Below are positions 1 through 9,796 of a stretch of 64,000 nucleotides of DNA, piece after piece. A program made the translations under genes and the position numbers. Source of the stretch: Pseudomonas promysalinigenes (GTDB lineage Bacteria; Pseudomonadota; Gammaproteobacteria; Pseudomonadales; Pseudomonadaceae); NCBI RefSeq assembly GCF_014269025.2, contig NZ_CP077094.1, positions 4,030,001 to 4,094,000 of the forward strand. The letters run 5' to 3'. Each line of letters starts with the position of its first letter. The stretch's first letter is position 1. A model generated the notes under the pieces. The model searched no databases and was not told the DNA's origin. It worked only from the letters and a program-made list of their open reading frames with translations.

Positions 1-420
1 GTCGATTTCTACATTCTTCCCACCGACTCGCTGTCGGCGCGGCTCGATTTCGCCTGCAAACTGTGCGAAAAGGCCTGGCGCCTCGGCCACCGGGTCTACC
101 TGCATTGCCAGGACGCCGAACAGCGTAAAGAGCTGGACCAACGGCTTTGGCAGTTCAAGGGTGAGGCGTTCGTACCCCATGACTTGGCTGAAACGCACCC
201 GCACACGTCAGTAGCGCTGGGGTTGGCGGACGACGCAGGGGAGCATCGTGACCTGCTGATAAACCTGGGTGCCGATGTACCGGGTTTCGTTGGCCAGTTC
301 GAGCGGGTTGCCGAAATCGTTGTCGAGGACCCAGGCATTCGCCAATCGGCCCGGGAGCGGTTCCGTTTCTACCGTGAACAGGGCTATGCTCTGCAAGACC
401 ACCGCTTACAGCGACTTTGA
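1..420 (+). CDS. holC: DNA polymerase III chi subunit (5' end outside window)
   Basis: HolC is the chi subunit of the DNA polymerase III clamp loader; with psi it links the loader to single-strand-binding protein. The reading frame is open from base 1 and ends in TGA at 418-420, giving 139 visible residues that begin VDFYILP, which matches the HolC N-terminus with only a few residues missing. The body has the family pattern: CKLCEKAWRLGHRVYLHC early, then LWQF and FVPH, and a C-terminal FRFYREQGY helix. The following small gene begins 5 bases after the stop and valS comes after it, which is the usual Pseudomonas arrangement. The identification rests on recognising the sequence; the true start lies to the left of the window. 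Confidence 0.93.
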   Translation, partial: VDFYILPTDSLSARLDFACKLCEKAWRLGHRVYLHCQDAEQRKELDQRLWQFKGEAFVPHDLAETHPHTSVALGLADDAGEHRDLLINLGADVPGFVGQFERVAEIVVEDPGIRQSARERFRFYREQGYALQDHRLQRL

Positions 421-425
421 CGACG

Positions 426-794
426 ATGGACAAGCCCTCCGCCCTACCCGATTCTGCTCACTTGCTGGATGACCTGGAGTCGATTCGCCAGCTGCTTGGC
501 GATTCTGACCTGCAACCGCCGCTGCTTACCGAAACAGTCGAGCAAATCCCGCTGTTGCTTGATGTGCCCAGCGCACATGCAACACAAGCCTCTGAACAGC
601 CTATGGCAAGCCCACCCCAGGACGACCCGCAGACTCGCCGCCAGGACACTCTGCTGCACCTGGAGAGCGAGCTGCGCGCCGCTGCGCAGATGATCATGCA
701 GGACGTGATCAACGACTTCACCCCACACATCGAAAACGAGATCAAACGCCGCTTGGATGCGCGGATCGAGCGCTTGATCAAACGCTCGGAGTGA
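426..794 (+). CDS. Conserved hypothetical protein between holC and valS
   Basis: This encodes a 122-residue soluble protein of unknown function. I chose the ATG at 426, 5 bases after the holC stop, giving MDKPSALPD; an in-frame TTG at 417 that overlaps holC would add three residues. The N-terminal half is acidic and leucine-rich with no recognisable fold (LLDDLESIRQLLGD), the middle is Pro/Gln/Ser-rich and probably disordered, and the last 55 residues look like a long charged amphipathic helix ending ERLIKRSE. No signal peptide or membrane segment is present. Tight coupling to holC suggests co-expression with it. The position between holC and valS is familiar from other Pseudomonas genomes, but I know of no assigned role. 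Confidence 0.75.
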   Translation: MDKPSALPDSAHLLDDLESIRQLLGDSDLQPPLLTETVEQIPLLLDVPSAHATQASEQPMASPPQDDPQTRRQDTLLHLESELRAAAQMIMQDVINDFTPHIENEIKRRLDARIERLIKRSE

Positions 795-835
795 GGCTGC
801 AAGTGTGCGGTGCCGGTGCCACACACCGCACTGCA

Positions 836-866
836 TGCTTCGCGGGTAAAGCCGATCTCCCAGCCT
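836..866. repeat. REP-like half element
   Basis: The gap before valS contains GCTTCGCGGGTAAAGCCG followed by a CTCCCA tail, matching the core of the P. putida REP family. Just before it, GTGCGGTG (805-812) and CACCGCAC (824-831) can pair as a hairpin with no T-run. It is a single copy here rather than an inverted pair. Confidence 0.55.
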
Positions 867-946
867 GGTGCTCACCTTGAGGTATTAGCAGGCCTTGTGG
901 GTTGAGGTAAGCACACGCCAGGCCCGCCTTGCCAGATAGCAGCAGC

Positions 947-978
947 TTGTCGCCTGCGGCCCCCAGCTTGGTTATACT
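947..978 (+). promoter_or_regulatory. Candidate valS promoter
   Basis: TATACT at 973-978 is a good -10 hexamer about 40 bases before the valS start. The best -35 is TTGTCG at 947-952, but its 20-base spacing is long, so the -35 assignment is weak. This is inferred from sequence only. Confidence 0.3.
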
Positions 979-1018
979 TCCCGGCTTTCCCGAATAAATG
1001 CACAGGGTCCCGCCGCGC

Positions 1019-3865
1019 ATGGATAAGACCTACCAGCCGCACGCCATCGAAACTTCCTGGTACAACACCTGGGAGTCCGAAAACTATTTCGCTCCACAAG
1101 GTGCAGGTGAGTCCTACACCATCATGATTCCGCCACCGAACGTGACGGGCAGCCTGCACATGGGCCACGGCTTCAACAACGCGATCATGGATGCCCTGAT
1201 CCGTTTCCGCCGCATGCAAGGCCGCGACACCCTGTGGCAGCCTGGTACCGACCACGCCGGTATCGCCACCCAGATGCTGGTTGAACGCCAGCTCGAAGCC
1301 AAGGGCCAAAGCCGCCACGACCTGGGCCGTGAAGCCTTCCTGGAGAAAATCTGGGAGTGGAAGGACCAATCAGGTGGCAATATCAGCCGTCAGATCCGTC
1401 GCCTGGGCTCGTCCGTGGACTGGAGCCGCGAACGTTTCACCATGGACGACGGCCTGTCCGAGGCGGTGAAGGAAGCCTTCGTGCGCTTGCATGAGGACGG
1501 CCTGATCTACCGTGGCAAGCGCCTGGTCAACTGGGACACCAAACTGCACACGGCCATTTCCGACCTCGAGGTGGAAAACCACGACGAGAAGGGCCACCTG
1601 TGGAACCTGCGCTATCCGCTGGCCGACGGCGCCAAGACCGCCGAAGGCAAAGACTATCTGGTGGTTGCCACCACGCGTCCGGAAACGCTGCTGGGTGACG
1701 CCGCCGTTGCCGTCAACCCGACTGACGAGCGCTACCAGGCCTTGATCGGCAAATTCGTCGAGCTGCCACTGGTCGGCCGCCGCATCCCGATCATCGCCGA
1801 CGATTATTGCGATCCCGAGTTCGGCACTGGCTGCGTGAAGATCACCCCAGCGCACGACTTCAACGACTACGAAGTCGGCAAGCGCCACAACCTGCCCCTG
1901 CTGAACATCTTCGACAAGAACGCACTGGTGCTGTCCGCCGCGCAGGCCTTCAACCTCGACGGCAGCGTCAACGAGCAGATCGAAACCGGCCTGCCTGCCC
2001 AGTACGCAGGCTTGGACCGCTTCGTCGCCCGCAAGCAGATCGTCGCCGACCTCGATGCCCAAGGCCTGCTGGTCAGTATCGATGACCACGCCCTCAAAGT
2101 GCCAAAGGGCGACCGTTCCGGCACGGTCATCGAGCCTTGGCTGACCGACCAGTGGTACGTTTCCACCAAGCCTTTGGCAGAGCCTGCCATCGAAGCCGTG
2201 GAAGATGGCCGCATCCAGTTCGTGCCAAAGCAATACGAAAACATGTACTTCTCTTGGATGCGCGACATTCAGGATTGGTGCATCAGCCGCCAGCTGTGGT
2301 GGGGCCACCGCATTCCGGCCTGGTACGACGAAGCTGGCCAGGTCTACGTCGGGCGCAACGAAGAAGAAGTGCGTGCCAAGCACAAGCTGGGCAGCGATGT
2401 GAAGCTGCGCCAGGACGACGACGTGCTCGACACCTGGTTCAGCTCGGGCCTGTGGACCTTCTCCACCCTGGGCTGGCCGGAGCAGACCGAGTTCCTGAAG
2501 AAATTCCACTCCACCGATGTGCTGGTGACCGGCTTCGACATCATCTTCTTCTGGGTTGCGCGCATGATCATGCTGACCATGCACCTGATCAAGAACGAAG
2601 ACGGCACCCCGCAGGTACCGTTCAAGACCGTGTACGTACACGGCCTGGTGCGCGATGGCCAGGGCCAGAAGATGTCCAAGTCCAAGGGCAACGTGCTCGA
2701 CCCGCTGGACATCGTCGACGGCATCACCCTCGATGCCCTGCTGGAAAAACGCACCAGCGGCATGATGCAGCCCAAGCTTGCCGAGAAGATCGCCAAGCAG
2801 ACCAAAGCTGAATTCCCGGAAGGTATCGCCAGCTACGGCACTGACGCCCTGCGCTTCACCTTCTGCTCGCTGGCCTCCACCGGCCGCGACATCAAGTTCG
2901 ACATGGGCCGCGTCGAAGGCTATCGCAACTTCTGCAACAAAATCTGGAACGCCGCCCGCTACGTACTGGACAAGGGCGAGGACTGCGGGCAGAACGGCGA
3001 AGCCTACGAGCTTTCGCTGGCAGACCGCTGGATCATCTCGCAACTGCAACGCACCGAAGCCGAAGTCACCCGCCAGCTCGAGCAGTTCCGCTTCGACCTG
3101 GCCAGCCAGGCGCTGTACGAGTTCATCTGGAACCAGTACTGCGACTGGTACCTTGAGCTGTCCAAGCCGGTGCTGTGGGACGAGAACGCTCCGGTCGAGC
3201 GCGCCCGTGGCACCCGCCGCACCCTGGTGCGAGTGCTGGAAGTGGCGCTGCGCCTGGCGCACCCATTCATGCCGTTCATTACCGAAGAAATCTGGCAGCG
3301 CATTGCGCCGCTGGCTGGTATCGAAGGCAAGACCATCATGCTGCAGCCATGGCCAGTGGCCAATGAAAGCCGCATCGATGCGGCTGCCGAAGGCGATATC
3401 GAATGGCTCAAAGAACTGATGGTCGGCCTGCGCAACATCCGCGCTGAGATGAACATCGGCCCCGGCAAACCACTGCCGCTGTTCCTGAAGAACGCCAATG
3501 CTGACGACCAGCGTCGCCTGCAGGAAAACGAAGCGTTGCTCAAGAAGCTGGCCAAAGTCGAATCGTTCACGGTACTGGGCGATGCCGACGAGGCCCCGCT
3601 GTCGGCCACTGCCCTGGTCGGCGACCTGCAAGTACTGGTACCGATGGCCGGGCTGATTGACAAGGACGCCGAGCTGGCTCGCCTCAACAAGGAGATCCAG
3701 CGCTTGCAAGGTGAGGTTCAGCGCGTGGGCGGCAAGCTGTCCAACGCCGCATTCGTCGACAAGGCACCGCCTGCGGTAATCGAGAAGGAGCGCGCCAAGC
3801 TGGCTGAGTCCGAGCAAGCCCTGGCCAACTTCACCGAGCAGCATGCGCGCATTGCAGCGCTTTAA
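1019..3865 (+). CDS. valS: Valyl-tRNA synthetase
   Basis: This class I aminoacyl-tRNA synthetase charges tRNA-Val in the cytoplasm and edits misactivated threonine. The protein is 948 residues, normal for bacterial ValRS. The ATG at 1019 gives [11 protein letters not shown]; an upstream in-frame GTG at 998 would add seven unlikely residues. Visible motifs are the ATP-binding HIGH-type sequence HMGH at residues 47-50 after PPPNVTGSL, the editing-domain stretch [11 protein letters not shown], the tryptophan-rich [16 protein letters not shown], and the KMSKS loop at 551-555. The C-terminus (about 880-948) is the charged coiled coil typical of ValRS. It follows holC and the small unknown gene after a 224-base gap holding REP-like sequence, so it may have its own promoter. 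Confidence 0.98.
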   Translation: MDKTYQPHAIETSWYNTWESENYFAPQGAGESYTIMIPPPNVTGSLHMGHGFNNAIMDALIRFRRMQGRDTLWQPGTDHAGIATQMLVERQLEAKGQSRHDLGREAFLEKIWEWKDQSGGNISRQIRRLGSSVDWSRERFTMDDGLSEAVKEAFVRLHEDGLIYRGKRLVNWDTKLHTAISDLEVENHDEKGHLWNLRYPLADGAKTAEGKDYLVVATTRPETLLGDAAVAVNPTDERYQALIGKFVELPLVGRRIPIIADDYCDPEFGTGCVKITPAHDFNDYEVGKRHNLPLLNIFDKNALVLSAAQAFNLDGSVNEQIETGLPAQYAGLDRFVARKQIVADLDAQGLLVSIDDHALKVPKGDRSGTVIEPWLTDQWYVSTKPLAEPAIEAVEDGRIQFVPKQYENMYFSWMRDIQDWCISRQLWWGHRIPAWYDEAGQVYVGRNEEEVRAKHKLGSDVKLRQDDDVLDTWFSSGLWTFSTLGWPEQTEFLKKFHSTDVLVTGFDIIFFWVARMIMLTMHLIKNEDGTPQVPFKTVYVHGLVRDGQGQKMSKSKGNVLDPLDIVDGITLDALLEKRTSGMMQPKLAEKIAKQTKAEFPEGIASYGTDALRFTFCSLASTGRDIKFDMGRVEGYRNFCNKIWNAARYVLDKGEDCGQNGEAYELSLADRWIISQLQRTEAEVTRQLEQFRFDLASQALYEFIWNQYCDWYLELSKPVLWDENAPVERARGTRRTLVRVLEVALRLAHPFMPFITEEIWQRIAPLAGIEGKTIMLQPWPVANESRIDAAAEGDIEWLKELMVGLRNIRAEMNIGPGKPLPLFLKNANADDQRRLQENEALLKKLAKVESFTVLGDADEAPLSATALVGDLQVLVPMAGLIDKDAELARLNKEIQRLQGEVQRVGGKLSNAAFVDKAPPAVIEKERAKLAESEQALANFTEQHARIAAL

Positions 3866-3897
3866 TCTCTAGAGAGACCGATGGGCCCGCTTTGTGG

Positions 3898-3986
3898 CCC
3901 TTTCGCGACACAAGGCCGCTCCACAGAACGGCGCCGACTCTAAAGGCGCTACTGTTCTGCTGGAGCGGCCTTGTGTCGCGAAGGGG
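3898..3986. repeat. Inverted REP pair (BIME-like)
   Basis: Between valS and rlmF, a left arm at 3898-3923 (core TCGCGACACAAGGCCGCTCC) is repeated in inverse orientation at 3961-3986 with about one mismatch. The spacer itself carries GGCGCC and GGCGCT, so the whole unit can fold into a long hairpin. It lies just after the valS stop and could stabilise or end that transcript. Confidence 0.8.
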
Positions 3987-4041
3987 CTGCCCAGCAGCCC
4001 CAGGCTCCATAGCCACCGCTCGTATAGGGCTGGACACTGTC

Positions 4042-4995
4042 ATGACTTCGAACAAACCCACCCTGCACCCGCGCAACCGCCATCAGGGCCGCTACGACTT
4101 TCCCAGCCTGATCAAGGCCCACCCAGACCTGGCCCGCTTCAGCATCACCAACCCCCACGGCAAACCCAGCATCGACTTCGCCAACCCAGAGGCGGTGCGT
4201 GTGTTCAACCGAGCCTTACTCAAGGCGCAGTATGGCATCCAGTATTGGGATATCCCTGCCGATTACCTGTGCCCGCCCATCCCAGGGCGTGCCGACTATC
4301 TGCATGTGGCCGCAGACCTGTTGGCCGCAGACAACGCCGGCGAAGTGCCGAGGGGCCCTCAGGTCAAGGCATTGGACATTGGCGTGGGCGCTAACTGCAT
4401 CTATCCATTGCTAGGCCATAGCGACTACCGCTGGCGCTTCCTGGGCTCGGACATCGACCCGGTTGCGCTGGGCTCGGCCAAGGCCATCGTTCAAGCCAAC
4501 GGTTTGAGCAAAGCCATCAGCCTGCGCCAGCAAGCCAACCGCAAATGCATTCTCACCGGCCTGCTGAAAACCGAAGAGCGCTTCGACCTGACCCTATGCA
4601 ACCCACCCTTCCATGCTTCGCGCGAGGAGGCTACCCGCGGCAGCCAGCGCAAATGGAAGAACCTGGGCAAGCAAGACCCCAAGCGCAAGTTGCCAGTGCT
4701 CAATTTCGGCGGGCAGAACAACGAACTGTGGTGCGAAGGCGGCGAGATCCGCTTCGTTACCCAGCTGGTGGAGGAAAGCCAGCAATACGCGCAACAGGTG
4801 CTGTGGTTCACCAGCCTGGTATCCAAAGCCAGTAACTTGCCAGGTATCGAAGCGGCGCTCGAAAAGGCCGAAGCCAAGGCCGTACGCATTACCGAGATGG
4901 GCCAGGGGCAAAAGCAGAGCCGTATGGTCGCCTGGAGCTTCCTAGACGATGCCGCGCGCCAAGCCTGGCATGCCCGGCGTAAATCGCAGGCATGA
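4042..4995 (+). CDS. rlmF: 23S rRNA (adenine-1618-N6)-methyltransferase
   Basis: RlmF methylates N6 of A1618 in 23S rRNA using S-adenosylmethionine. The 317-residue protein begins at ATG 4042 ([20 protein letters not shown]); the frame stays open upstream through the REP hairpin but that part looks non-coding. The SAM-binding motif I is LDIGVGAN at 111-118, and the catalytic N6-adenine motif NPPF is at 187-190 within LCNPPFHAS. The N-terminal HPRNRH and the sequence [17 protein letters not shown] are typical of the RlmF/YbiN family. The gene is flanked by the REP pair upstream and a shared terminator with hupN downstream, so it looks monocistronic. Confidence 0.95.
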   Translation: MTSNKPTLHPRNRHQGRYDFPSLIKAHPDLARFSITNPHGKPSIDFANPEAVRVFNRALLKAQYGIQYWDIPADYLCPPIPGRADYLHVAADLLAADNAGEVPRGPQVKALDIGVGANCIYPLLGHSDYRWRFLGSDIDPVALGSAKAIVQANGLSKAISLRQQANRKCILTGLLKTEERFDLTLCNPPFHASREEATRGSQRKWKNLGKQDPKRKLPVLNFGGQNNELWCEGGEIRFVTQLVEESQQYAQQVLWFTSLVSKASNLPGIEAALEKAEAKAVRITEMGQGQKQSRMVAWSFLDDAARQAWHARRKSQA

Positions 4996-5030
4996 AAAAA
5001 CCGCGCCTGGGCAACCCGGGCGCGGTTGTG
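4996..5030 (-). terminator. Rho-independent terminator of hupN
   Basis: AACCGCGCC (4999-5007) pairs with GGCGCGGTT (5019-5027) around an 11-base loop. Read on the minus strand the stem is followed by six T, the classic form, just after the hupN stop. It also lies immediately after the rlmF stop and may slow plus-strand transcription. Confidence 0.88.
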
Positions 5031-5046
5031 ATCAACGCATCGACAA

Positions 5047-5328
5047 TTACTTGTTGATGGCGTCGCTCAGGCCTTTGGCTGGAACGAACTTCACAACTTT
5101 CTTGGCAGCGATTTCGATGGCGGCGCCGGTCGAAGGGTTGCGACCGGTGCGGGCAGGACGCTCGGAGACTTTCAGTTTGCCGATACCTGGCAGAGTGATT
5201 TCGGCGCCGTTTTCCAGTTGGTCGGCAACGATCTGGCCCAGTTGCTCCAGTGCGTTACGCGCGGTGGTCTTTGGCGCGTCGATAGCTTCAGCGATATCGG
5301 CAATCAGTTGGTCTTTGGTCAATGCCAT
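5047..5328 (-). CDS. hupN: HU-family DNA-binding protein (HupN-like)
   Basis: This is a small histone-like nucleoid protein that bends and compacts DNA as a dimer. It has 93 residues, slightly longer than the 90 of E. coli HU. The signature is complete: N-terminal MALTKDQLIADIAEA, the central GxGKLKVSERPARTGRNP arm with the intercalating proline in RNPSTG, and a C-terminal VVKFVPAKGL strand. The ribosome site AAGGAAC precedes the ATG. P. putida has several HU genes (hupA, hupB, hupN); I assign hupN from its place beside rlmF and yejK, so the letter is less sure than the family. A strong terminator follows. Confidence 0.92.
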   Translation of the reverse strand: MALTKDQLIADIAEAIDAPKTTARNALEQLGQIVADQLENGAEITLPGIGKLKVSERPARTGRNPSTGAAIEIAAKKVVKFVPAKGLSDAINK

Positions 5329-5721
5329 GGTGATGTTCCTTCCCTATCAAATTCAGTGGTTATGCAGCGTTCGACGACGTTATCGGGCCAGCCCCTGAAC
5401 TGTGGAGGGCCGCGCCAATCGCGCATGTAGATGCGTAATCCGGCGTTTGGTTCGACACCGCGTGAGCACGCTGCCAGCAATGCGCCACACGGGGTGCGCA
5501 AGACCGCGCAAAGCTAACACAGGAATGGATAAATATCCGCTACCGGCCTCGATTTAGTGCAGGTTTTTCGGGGGTTTTGGGCGAAAAGCTACAAATTTGA
5601 ACAAAAAACGAACAACCGACATTTCAGCCAACATCCGGCCACAGCACCACCTGTGGTCTGGGGTAAACTGGCCAACTTTTGCAGCGCGGCCTGCGGCCGC
5701 CCCGGACTTACCGAGAATTCC
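5329..5721. other. Divergent intergenic region hupN / yejK
   Basis: These 393 bases hold no gene I can support. The hupN ribosome site is at the left end. AT-rich sequence at 5585-5625 and TAAACT at 5664-5669, a possible -10 for yejK, are at the right end. CCAC at 5639-5642 and GTGG at 5653-5656 flank a short stem just upstream of that hexamer. I could not pick a convincing -35 for either gene. Confidence 0.4.
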
Positions 5722-6729
5722 ATGCCAATCCGTCATTGCATCGTTCACCTGATCGACAAGAAGCCCGATGGCAGCCCCGCCGTGCTCCATGCACGGGATA
5801 GCGAACTGGCCGCATCGGATGCCATCGAAAACCTGCTGGCCGACCTCAACGACAGCTACAACGCCAAGCAAGGCAAGGCATGGGGCTTTTTCCACGGCGA
5901 GTCCGGTGCCTATCCACTCAGTGGTTGGCTCAAGCAGTACCTGGAAGCCGAAAAGGACTTCACGGCATTCAGCCGCCTGGCGGTCGAACATCTGCAAAAG
6001 CTGATGGAAGAGTCCAACCTCTCCACTGGCGGCCACATCCTGTTCGCCCACTATCAGCAAGGCATGACCGATTACCTGGCCATCGCCCTGCTGCACCACA
6101 GTGAAGGCGTAGCGGTGGATGCCGAGCTGGATGTGAAGCCCTCGCGCCACCTCGACCTTGGCCAACTGCACCTGGCGGCGCGCATCAACCTGTCGGAATG
6201 GAAGAACAACCAGAGCTCCAAGCAGTACATTTCGTTTATCAAAGGCAAGAACGGCAAGAAGGTCTCGGACTATTTCCGTGACTTCATCGGCTGCCAGGAA
6301 GGCGTCGACGGCCCGGGCGAAACACGTACCCTGCTCAAGGCCTTCAGCGACTTCGTGGAAAGCGAGGACTTGCCTGAAGAGTCCGCTCGCGAAAAGACTC
6401 AGACCCTGGTCGACTACGCCACCACTCAGACCAAATTGGGTGAGCCAGTTACCTTGGAAGAGCTTTCGAGCCTGATCGACGAAGACCGCCCAAAAGCGTT
6501 CTACGACCACATCCGCAACAAGGACTATGGGCTATCGCCGGAAATCCCCGCTGACAAACGCACGCTCAACCAGTTCCGCCGCTTCACCGGCCGCGCCGAG
6601 GGCCTCTCGATCAGCTTCGAGGCGCATCTGCTCGGTGACAGGGTGGAATACGACGAGGCCGCCGGCACCCTCATCATCAAAGGCCTGCCGACCACCTTGG
6701 TGGATCAGCTCAAGCGCCGCAAGGACTGA
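5722..6729 (+). CDS. yejK: Nucleoid-associated protein YejK/NdpA
   Basis: YejK (NdpA) is a 37-kDa protein found with the bacterial nucleoid and reported to interact with topoisomerases. This copy has 335 residues, the usual length. I chose the ATG at 5722 ([17 protein letters not shown]); the frame is open for 55 codons upstream but with non-coding composition. The N-terminus with [12 protein letters not shown] and the internal [25 protein letters not shown] block are characteristic of the family, as is the C-terminal [17 protein letters not shown]. It diverges from hupN, placing two nucleoid genes back to back, and meets the next gene tail to tail with no spacing. Confidence 0.94.
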   Translation: MPIRHCIVHLIDKKPDGSPAVLHARDSELAASDAIENLLADLNDSYNAKQGKAWGFFHGESGAYPLSGWLKQYLEAEKDFTAFSRLAVEHLQKLMEESNLSTGGHILFAHYQQGMTDYLAIALLHHSEGVAVDAELDVKPSRHLDLGQLHLAARINLSEWKNNQSSKQYISFIKGKNGKKVSDYFRDFIGCQEGVDGPGETRTLLKAFSDFVESEDLPEESAREKTQTLVDYATTQTKLGEPVTLEELSSLIDEDRPKAFYDHIRNKDYGLSPEIPADKRTLNQFRRFTGRAEGLSISFEAHLLGDRVEYDEAAGTLIIKGLPTTLVDQLKRRKD

Positions 6730-7035
6730 TCACCCGCCATCATAGGAGGCAACCAGAGCCTCCTTGGCCGATTTGCGCAACTTCTTCACCAGGCGCTCCT
6801 GACGCAGTGCTTCGCCCTTGTCGGGCCACTGTTCGACATAAACCAGTGCCTGCGCGGGGCTGGTCTTGAAATAGCGTGCGCCCTGGCCTTTCTGGTGGGC
6901 CACGAACCGCCGCTGAGGGTCATCGCTGACACCGCAATACAGCGAGCCGTTGGCGGCCCGCACCAGGTAGACATACCAAGGCTTCACTACCTCAGGCGGT
7001 ATATTTTCACTCACGACGCTCGCTCTTTTCATCAT
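6730..7035 (-). CDS. GIY-YIG nuclease-superfamily protein (YhbQ/UPF0213 type)
   Basis: This 101-residue protein is a single GIY-YIG fold, as in E. coli YhbQ. The motif reads [20 protein letters not shown] at residues 20-39, with YVY and YCG standing for the two halves of the name, followed by the conserved [14 protein letters not shown] and RQERLVKKL helix. The biological role of this small family is not well established; some members have weak nuclease activity. It is read from the minus strand, and its stop directly abuts the yejK stop, so the two genes converge with zero gap. Translation could start at either of two adjacent Met codons at the upstream end. Confidence 0.88.
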   Translation of the reverse strand: MMKRASVVSENIPPEVVKPWYVYLVRAANGSLYCGVSDDPQRRFVAHQKGQGARYFKTSPAQALVYVEQWPDKGEALRQERLVKKLRKSAKEALVASYDGG

Positions 7036-7069
7036 TAGCTTGATGGGCCCAATTCAAAAGGGCTTCATC

Positions 7070-7942
7070 ATGTTTCCAACACTAACCCAATTGCTGGTCA
7101 GCGCCACGCTGTCGGTTGCCGTGGCCAACGCCAATGCCTCTACCGGCACGCAAGTCGCCGCACAGATGCAGCGTAACTACGACTCGACCCCTACCCAATG
7201 TCAAGGCAATGCCGTACCCGCCCATGCCTGCTCAGGTGTGCTGCTGCGCAGTACCCGGCCCTCGCCCAAGTATCACACCTGGCATCACAGCCCCAACTCC
7301 AAAGCCAAAGGCGGCGTATCCTTCTCGTATCTGCGGGCAGATGTTCCAACCCTTCAATTGGCAGAAGATGGCCGCAGTGGATACACCTTGTATCCCCTGC
7401 TGCAACGACCCAAAGGCTCATTGCGGTACGAGCTGCTCTGCGCCTCGCCAACCGACAGTGACAGCTGGGAACGTGACAGGCACGGTTGTGGCAACAACCG
7501 CCAGAGCGCAGACGTACAAATGGCCTGCCATGAACGAGGCATCCTAACCGCCGAGGATTGGATCGAACAGTTCAGAGAAAACCCGGACTACAAAGCTCAG
7601 TGCACATTCGACATACAACGGGAACGGGTGCCAGAACGCGCCGATGCTTTTTATCAGAGCCTGCGGGTCAAGCAGCTTTATGGTAACGAAATGCCCTACC
7701 CCTGGAACGAGGTGATCATACGCGCGTGGGATGAAGATCGCTCGAGCACCTTGCCGATTCAGTCGTTCTTCTACATCGAGGGACCGGGGGGAGCTTTGCA
7801 TCAGGCTCAGGCGGACCAGAAAGACTGGCACCGGACCAATGGCACCTTTATCCCGGTTATCCGCATCCGGCTACCCGCCACACTCCAAGAACGTGCTCAG
7901 TTCAGCTATCACGAAAGCGATCAGGCGGTGGCGCTGCCTTGA
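7070..7942 (+). CDS. Secreted Cys-containing protein of unknown function (possibly HvnC-like)
   Basis: This is a 290-residue exported protein. I chose ATG 7070 because AAAAGGG lies 7-8 bases before it and it gives a clean signal peptide ending near NANAS; TTG 7040 and ATG 7043 are alternatives. The mature part has six cysteines, suggesting disulfides outside the cytoplasm, and the motif ACSGVLLRSTRPS followed by YHTWHHSP. From memory the sequence resembles Pseudomonas proteins annotated as halovibrin HvnC, but I cannot confirm that and see no catalytic motif I would name. It starts 34 bases from the divergent GIY-YIG gene and its last 22 bases overlap the converging SnoaL-like gene. Confidence 0.72.
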   Translation: MFPTLTQLLVSATLSVAVANANASTGTQVAAQMQRNYDSTPTQCQGNAVPAHACSGVLLRSTRPSPKYHTWHHSPNSKAKGGVSFSYLRADVPTLQLAEDGRSGYTLYPLLQRPKGSLRYELLCASPTDSDSWERDRHGCGNNRQSADVQMACHERGILTAEDWIEQFRENPDYKAQCTFDIQRERVPERADAFYQSLRVKQLYGNEMPYPWNEVIIRAWDEDRSSTLPIQSFFYIEGPGGALHQAQADQKDWHRTNGTFIPVIRIRLPATLQERAQFSYHESDQAVALP

Positions 7943-8406
7943 CTGCGCTGGAACGCTCGCAAACCGTTGCACGCCTGCTGGCGCACCTTGTTCTGCAGCA
8001 TCGGCGACCAGCCCAGCAGCAGCCCAGGTGCGCCCAAGGCCTGGCGTGACCAGCGCCACAAGTCGAAGCTGTCATCATGCTGGCAGATTTGCCCGTCGCG
8101 AATGACGAAACGCGCCTGAATATCATTGACCACGGTGCGGCCAGTCTGGCTGAACAGGTAGGTGGCAACCCAATGGGCGCACCCGCTGTGCAGGTCGGCC
8201 CGCACTTGGTCGAAGGTTAGCGAAAAGTCCTTGGCTCGGCTGGTCAGCATGCGCCACATATCACCAGCATCGCGGCCGCGCAGGGTACCGAACACCGGGT
8301 CGCTGAACACGATATCGTCGCTGTAGCAAGCCACCATGGCTTCTGCGTCCAAACGCTGAAAAGCCTGGTAGAAGCGGGTGATCACAGCACAGTTGGCATC
8401 GCTCAT
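7921..8406 (-). CDS. SnoaL/NTF2-like protein
   Basis: This 161-residue protein belongs to the SnoaL-like part of the NTF2 fold, a conical alpha+beta barrel used by small isomerases, hydrolases and binding proteins. The start ATG at 8404-8406 gives MSDANCAVITRFYQAFQRLD, and the sequence follows with the typical DAEAMVACYSDDIVFSDPVFG and the RFVIRDGQICQHDDSFD strand. The C-terminal 45 residues are an additional helical tail rich in Arg and Gln. There is no signal peptide. The substrate cannot be predicted. It lies downstream of and in the same direction as the MFS transporter gene, separated by 95 bases, and overlaps the convergent secreted-protein gene by 22 bases. Confidence 0.82.
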   Translation of the reverse strand: MSDANCAVITRFYQAFQRLDAEAMVACYSDDIVFSDPVFGTLRGRDAGDMWRMLTSRAKDFSLTFDQVRADLHSGCAHWVATYLFSQTGRTVVNDIQARFVIRDGQICQHDDSFDLWRWSRQALGAPGLLLGWSPMLQNKVRQQACNGLRAFQRSQGSATA

Positions 8407-8501
8407 GGGCTTGTTGGTCCTTGCTCTGGGAAGCTGCACGATAATCCTCCCTGCCGGCATACGCCAGCGGGCGATCGCGCCAGATGAGCGCACCACAGGT
8501 G

Positions 8502-9782
8502 TCAGCGCTGCTCGCACGTCACCTGTACATGCAAGGCTCGCCCTGCCCCCAGCCCAAAGACTATCGCCCCAACGCCAAGCACGGCGAAGATCCAGCCCAC
8601 TGCCGCCCAGCCACCGGTCAGGTCATGCACCAGGCCAACCGCGAACGGCCCCATGGACGCCACAGTGTACCCCACGCCCTGCGCCATACTGGAGAGGTTG
8701 GCCGCCACGTGGGCATCCCTGGAGCGCAGTACGATCAGCGTCAACGCCAAGGCGAAGGTACCGCCCTGGCCCAGCCCCAGCATCACCGCCCAGCCCCACA
8801 GCCCACTGATCGGTGCATACAGGCAACCGAACAGCCCCGCCAGCGTGACCAGCATCACGATCACGATTGCCAGGCGCTGATCCTTCCCCCGCGTGGCCAA
8901 CCAAGGTGCGCTCAGCGAGCTGACCAGTTGCACGATGACTGACCCAGACAGCACCAGGCCGGCTTCAGTCGGGCTCAAGCCACGGCCGATGAGGATCGAT
9001 GGTAACCAGCCGAAGACGATATACGCGAGCGACGACTGCAGGCCCATATAGAGGGTCACCTGCCAAGCCAGCCGGTCACGCCATAGCCCGCGCACCCGGT
9101 AACTGACCTTGTGCAGGCCATGGCCCTGCCGCGCTTGTGGCAACCAAACAAGCATGGCCAACAGCGCCGGAATCATCCAGAAGCCCAGGCCGAGGGCCCA
9201 GCTATCACCGAAATGCTGGGTCAACGGCACCGTCGCCCCCGCCGCCATGGCTGCGCCCAGGCACAGCGCCATGGTGTATACGCCAGTCAGGGTACCGGCG
9301 TGCTGCGGGAAGTCACGCTTGACGATCCCTGGCAAGAGCACGCCGATGATGCCGATGCTGGCCCCGGCCATCAGGCTACCGATGAATACACCGGCTACCC
9401 CCATGGCGCTACGCACCAGGATAGCCAATGCCAGCGTGAACAAAATGCCAAGGATCACCCGTTCGCTCCCCAGGCGCCGTGCAAGTGCCGGCGCCAGGGG
9501 TGCGAACAGCCCCAGGCACAGGACCGGCAGCGTGGTCAGCAAGCCGGCTGCGGAGGCACTCAGGCCAAGGCCTGCCGTGACCTGGTTCAGCACTGGCGCC
9601 ATGCTCGACAATGCCGGGCGCAGGTTCAACGCCACCAGCACCAGCCCAAGCAGCAACAGCCATGGGCGGTGCAAGGCTGGGGGCTGTTGCTGCACCTGCT
9701 CGTCATCGGCCTCGGCGTCGATCAGCAGTTCTTCCAGGTCTGTAGCGCGGGTGGGCGCCTCTCGGGTCGTTGGATCAGTCAT
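8502..9782 (-). CDS. CynX/NimT-family MFS transporter
   Basis: This is a 426-residue inner-membrane protein with about 12 hydrophobic segments after a 45-residue hydrophilic N-terminus rich in Asp and Glu. The sequence LNLRPALSSMAPVLNQV in the first helix is the signature of the CynX/NimT branch (cyanate, 2-nitroimidazole and similar anions or drugs). The start ATG at 9780-9782 gives MTDPTTREAP. It is preceded by the FadR-type regulator gene with a 14-base gap, so the regulator probably controls the transporter. The substrate is unknown; CynX homology does not prove cyanate transport, and no cyanase gene is present. Confidence 0.88.
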   Translation of the reverse strand: MTDPTTREAPTRATDLEELLIDAEADDEQVQQQPPALHRPWLLLLGLVLVALNLRPALSSMAPVLNQVTAGLGLSASAAGLLTTLPVLCLGLFAPLAPALARRLGSERVILGILFTLALAILVRSAMGVAGVFIGSLMAGASIGIIGVLLPGIVKRDFPQHAGTLTGVYTMALCLGAAMAAGATVPLTQHFGDSWALGLGFWMIPALLAMLVWLPQARQGHGLHKVSYRVRGLWRDRLAWQVTLYMGLQSSLAYIVFGWLPSILIGRGLSPTEAGLVLSGSVIVQLVSSLSAPWLATRGKDQRLAIVIVMLVTLAGLFGCLYAPISGLWGWAVMLGLGQGGTFALALTLIVLRSRDAHVAANLSSMAQGVGYTVASMGPFAVGLVHDLTGGWAAVGWIFAVLGVGAIVFGLGAGRALHVQVTCEQR

Positions 9783-9796
9783 GGGCAGTTTTATCT

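Noticed and set aside
998..1018. Upstream GTG start for valS
   Set aside because: It adds seven residues not seen in ValRS, while the ATG at 1019 gives the normal N-terminus.
1370..3844. 824-codon open frame antisense to valS
   Set aside because: It lies entirely opposite a clearly real valS gene and is a GC-bias mirror frame; the protein has no recognisable domain.
3892..4041. N-terminal extension of rlmF
   Set aside because: The extension is translated from the REP hairpin and has no coding character.
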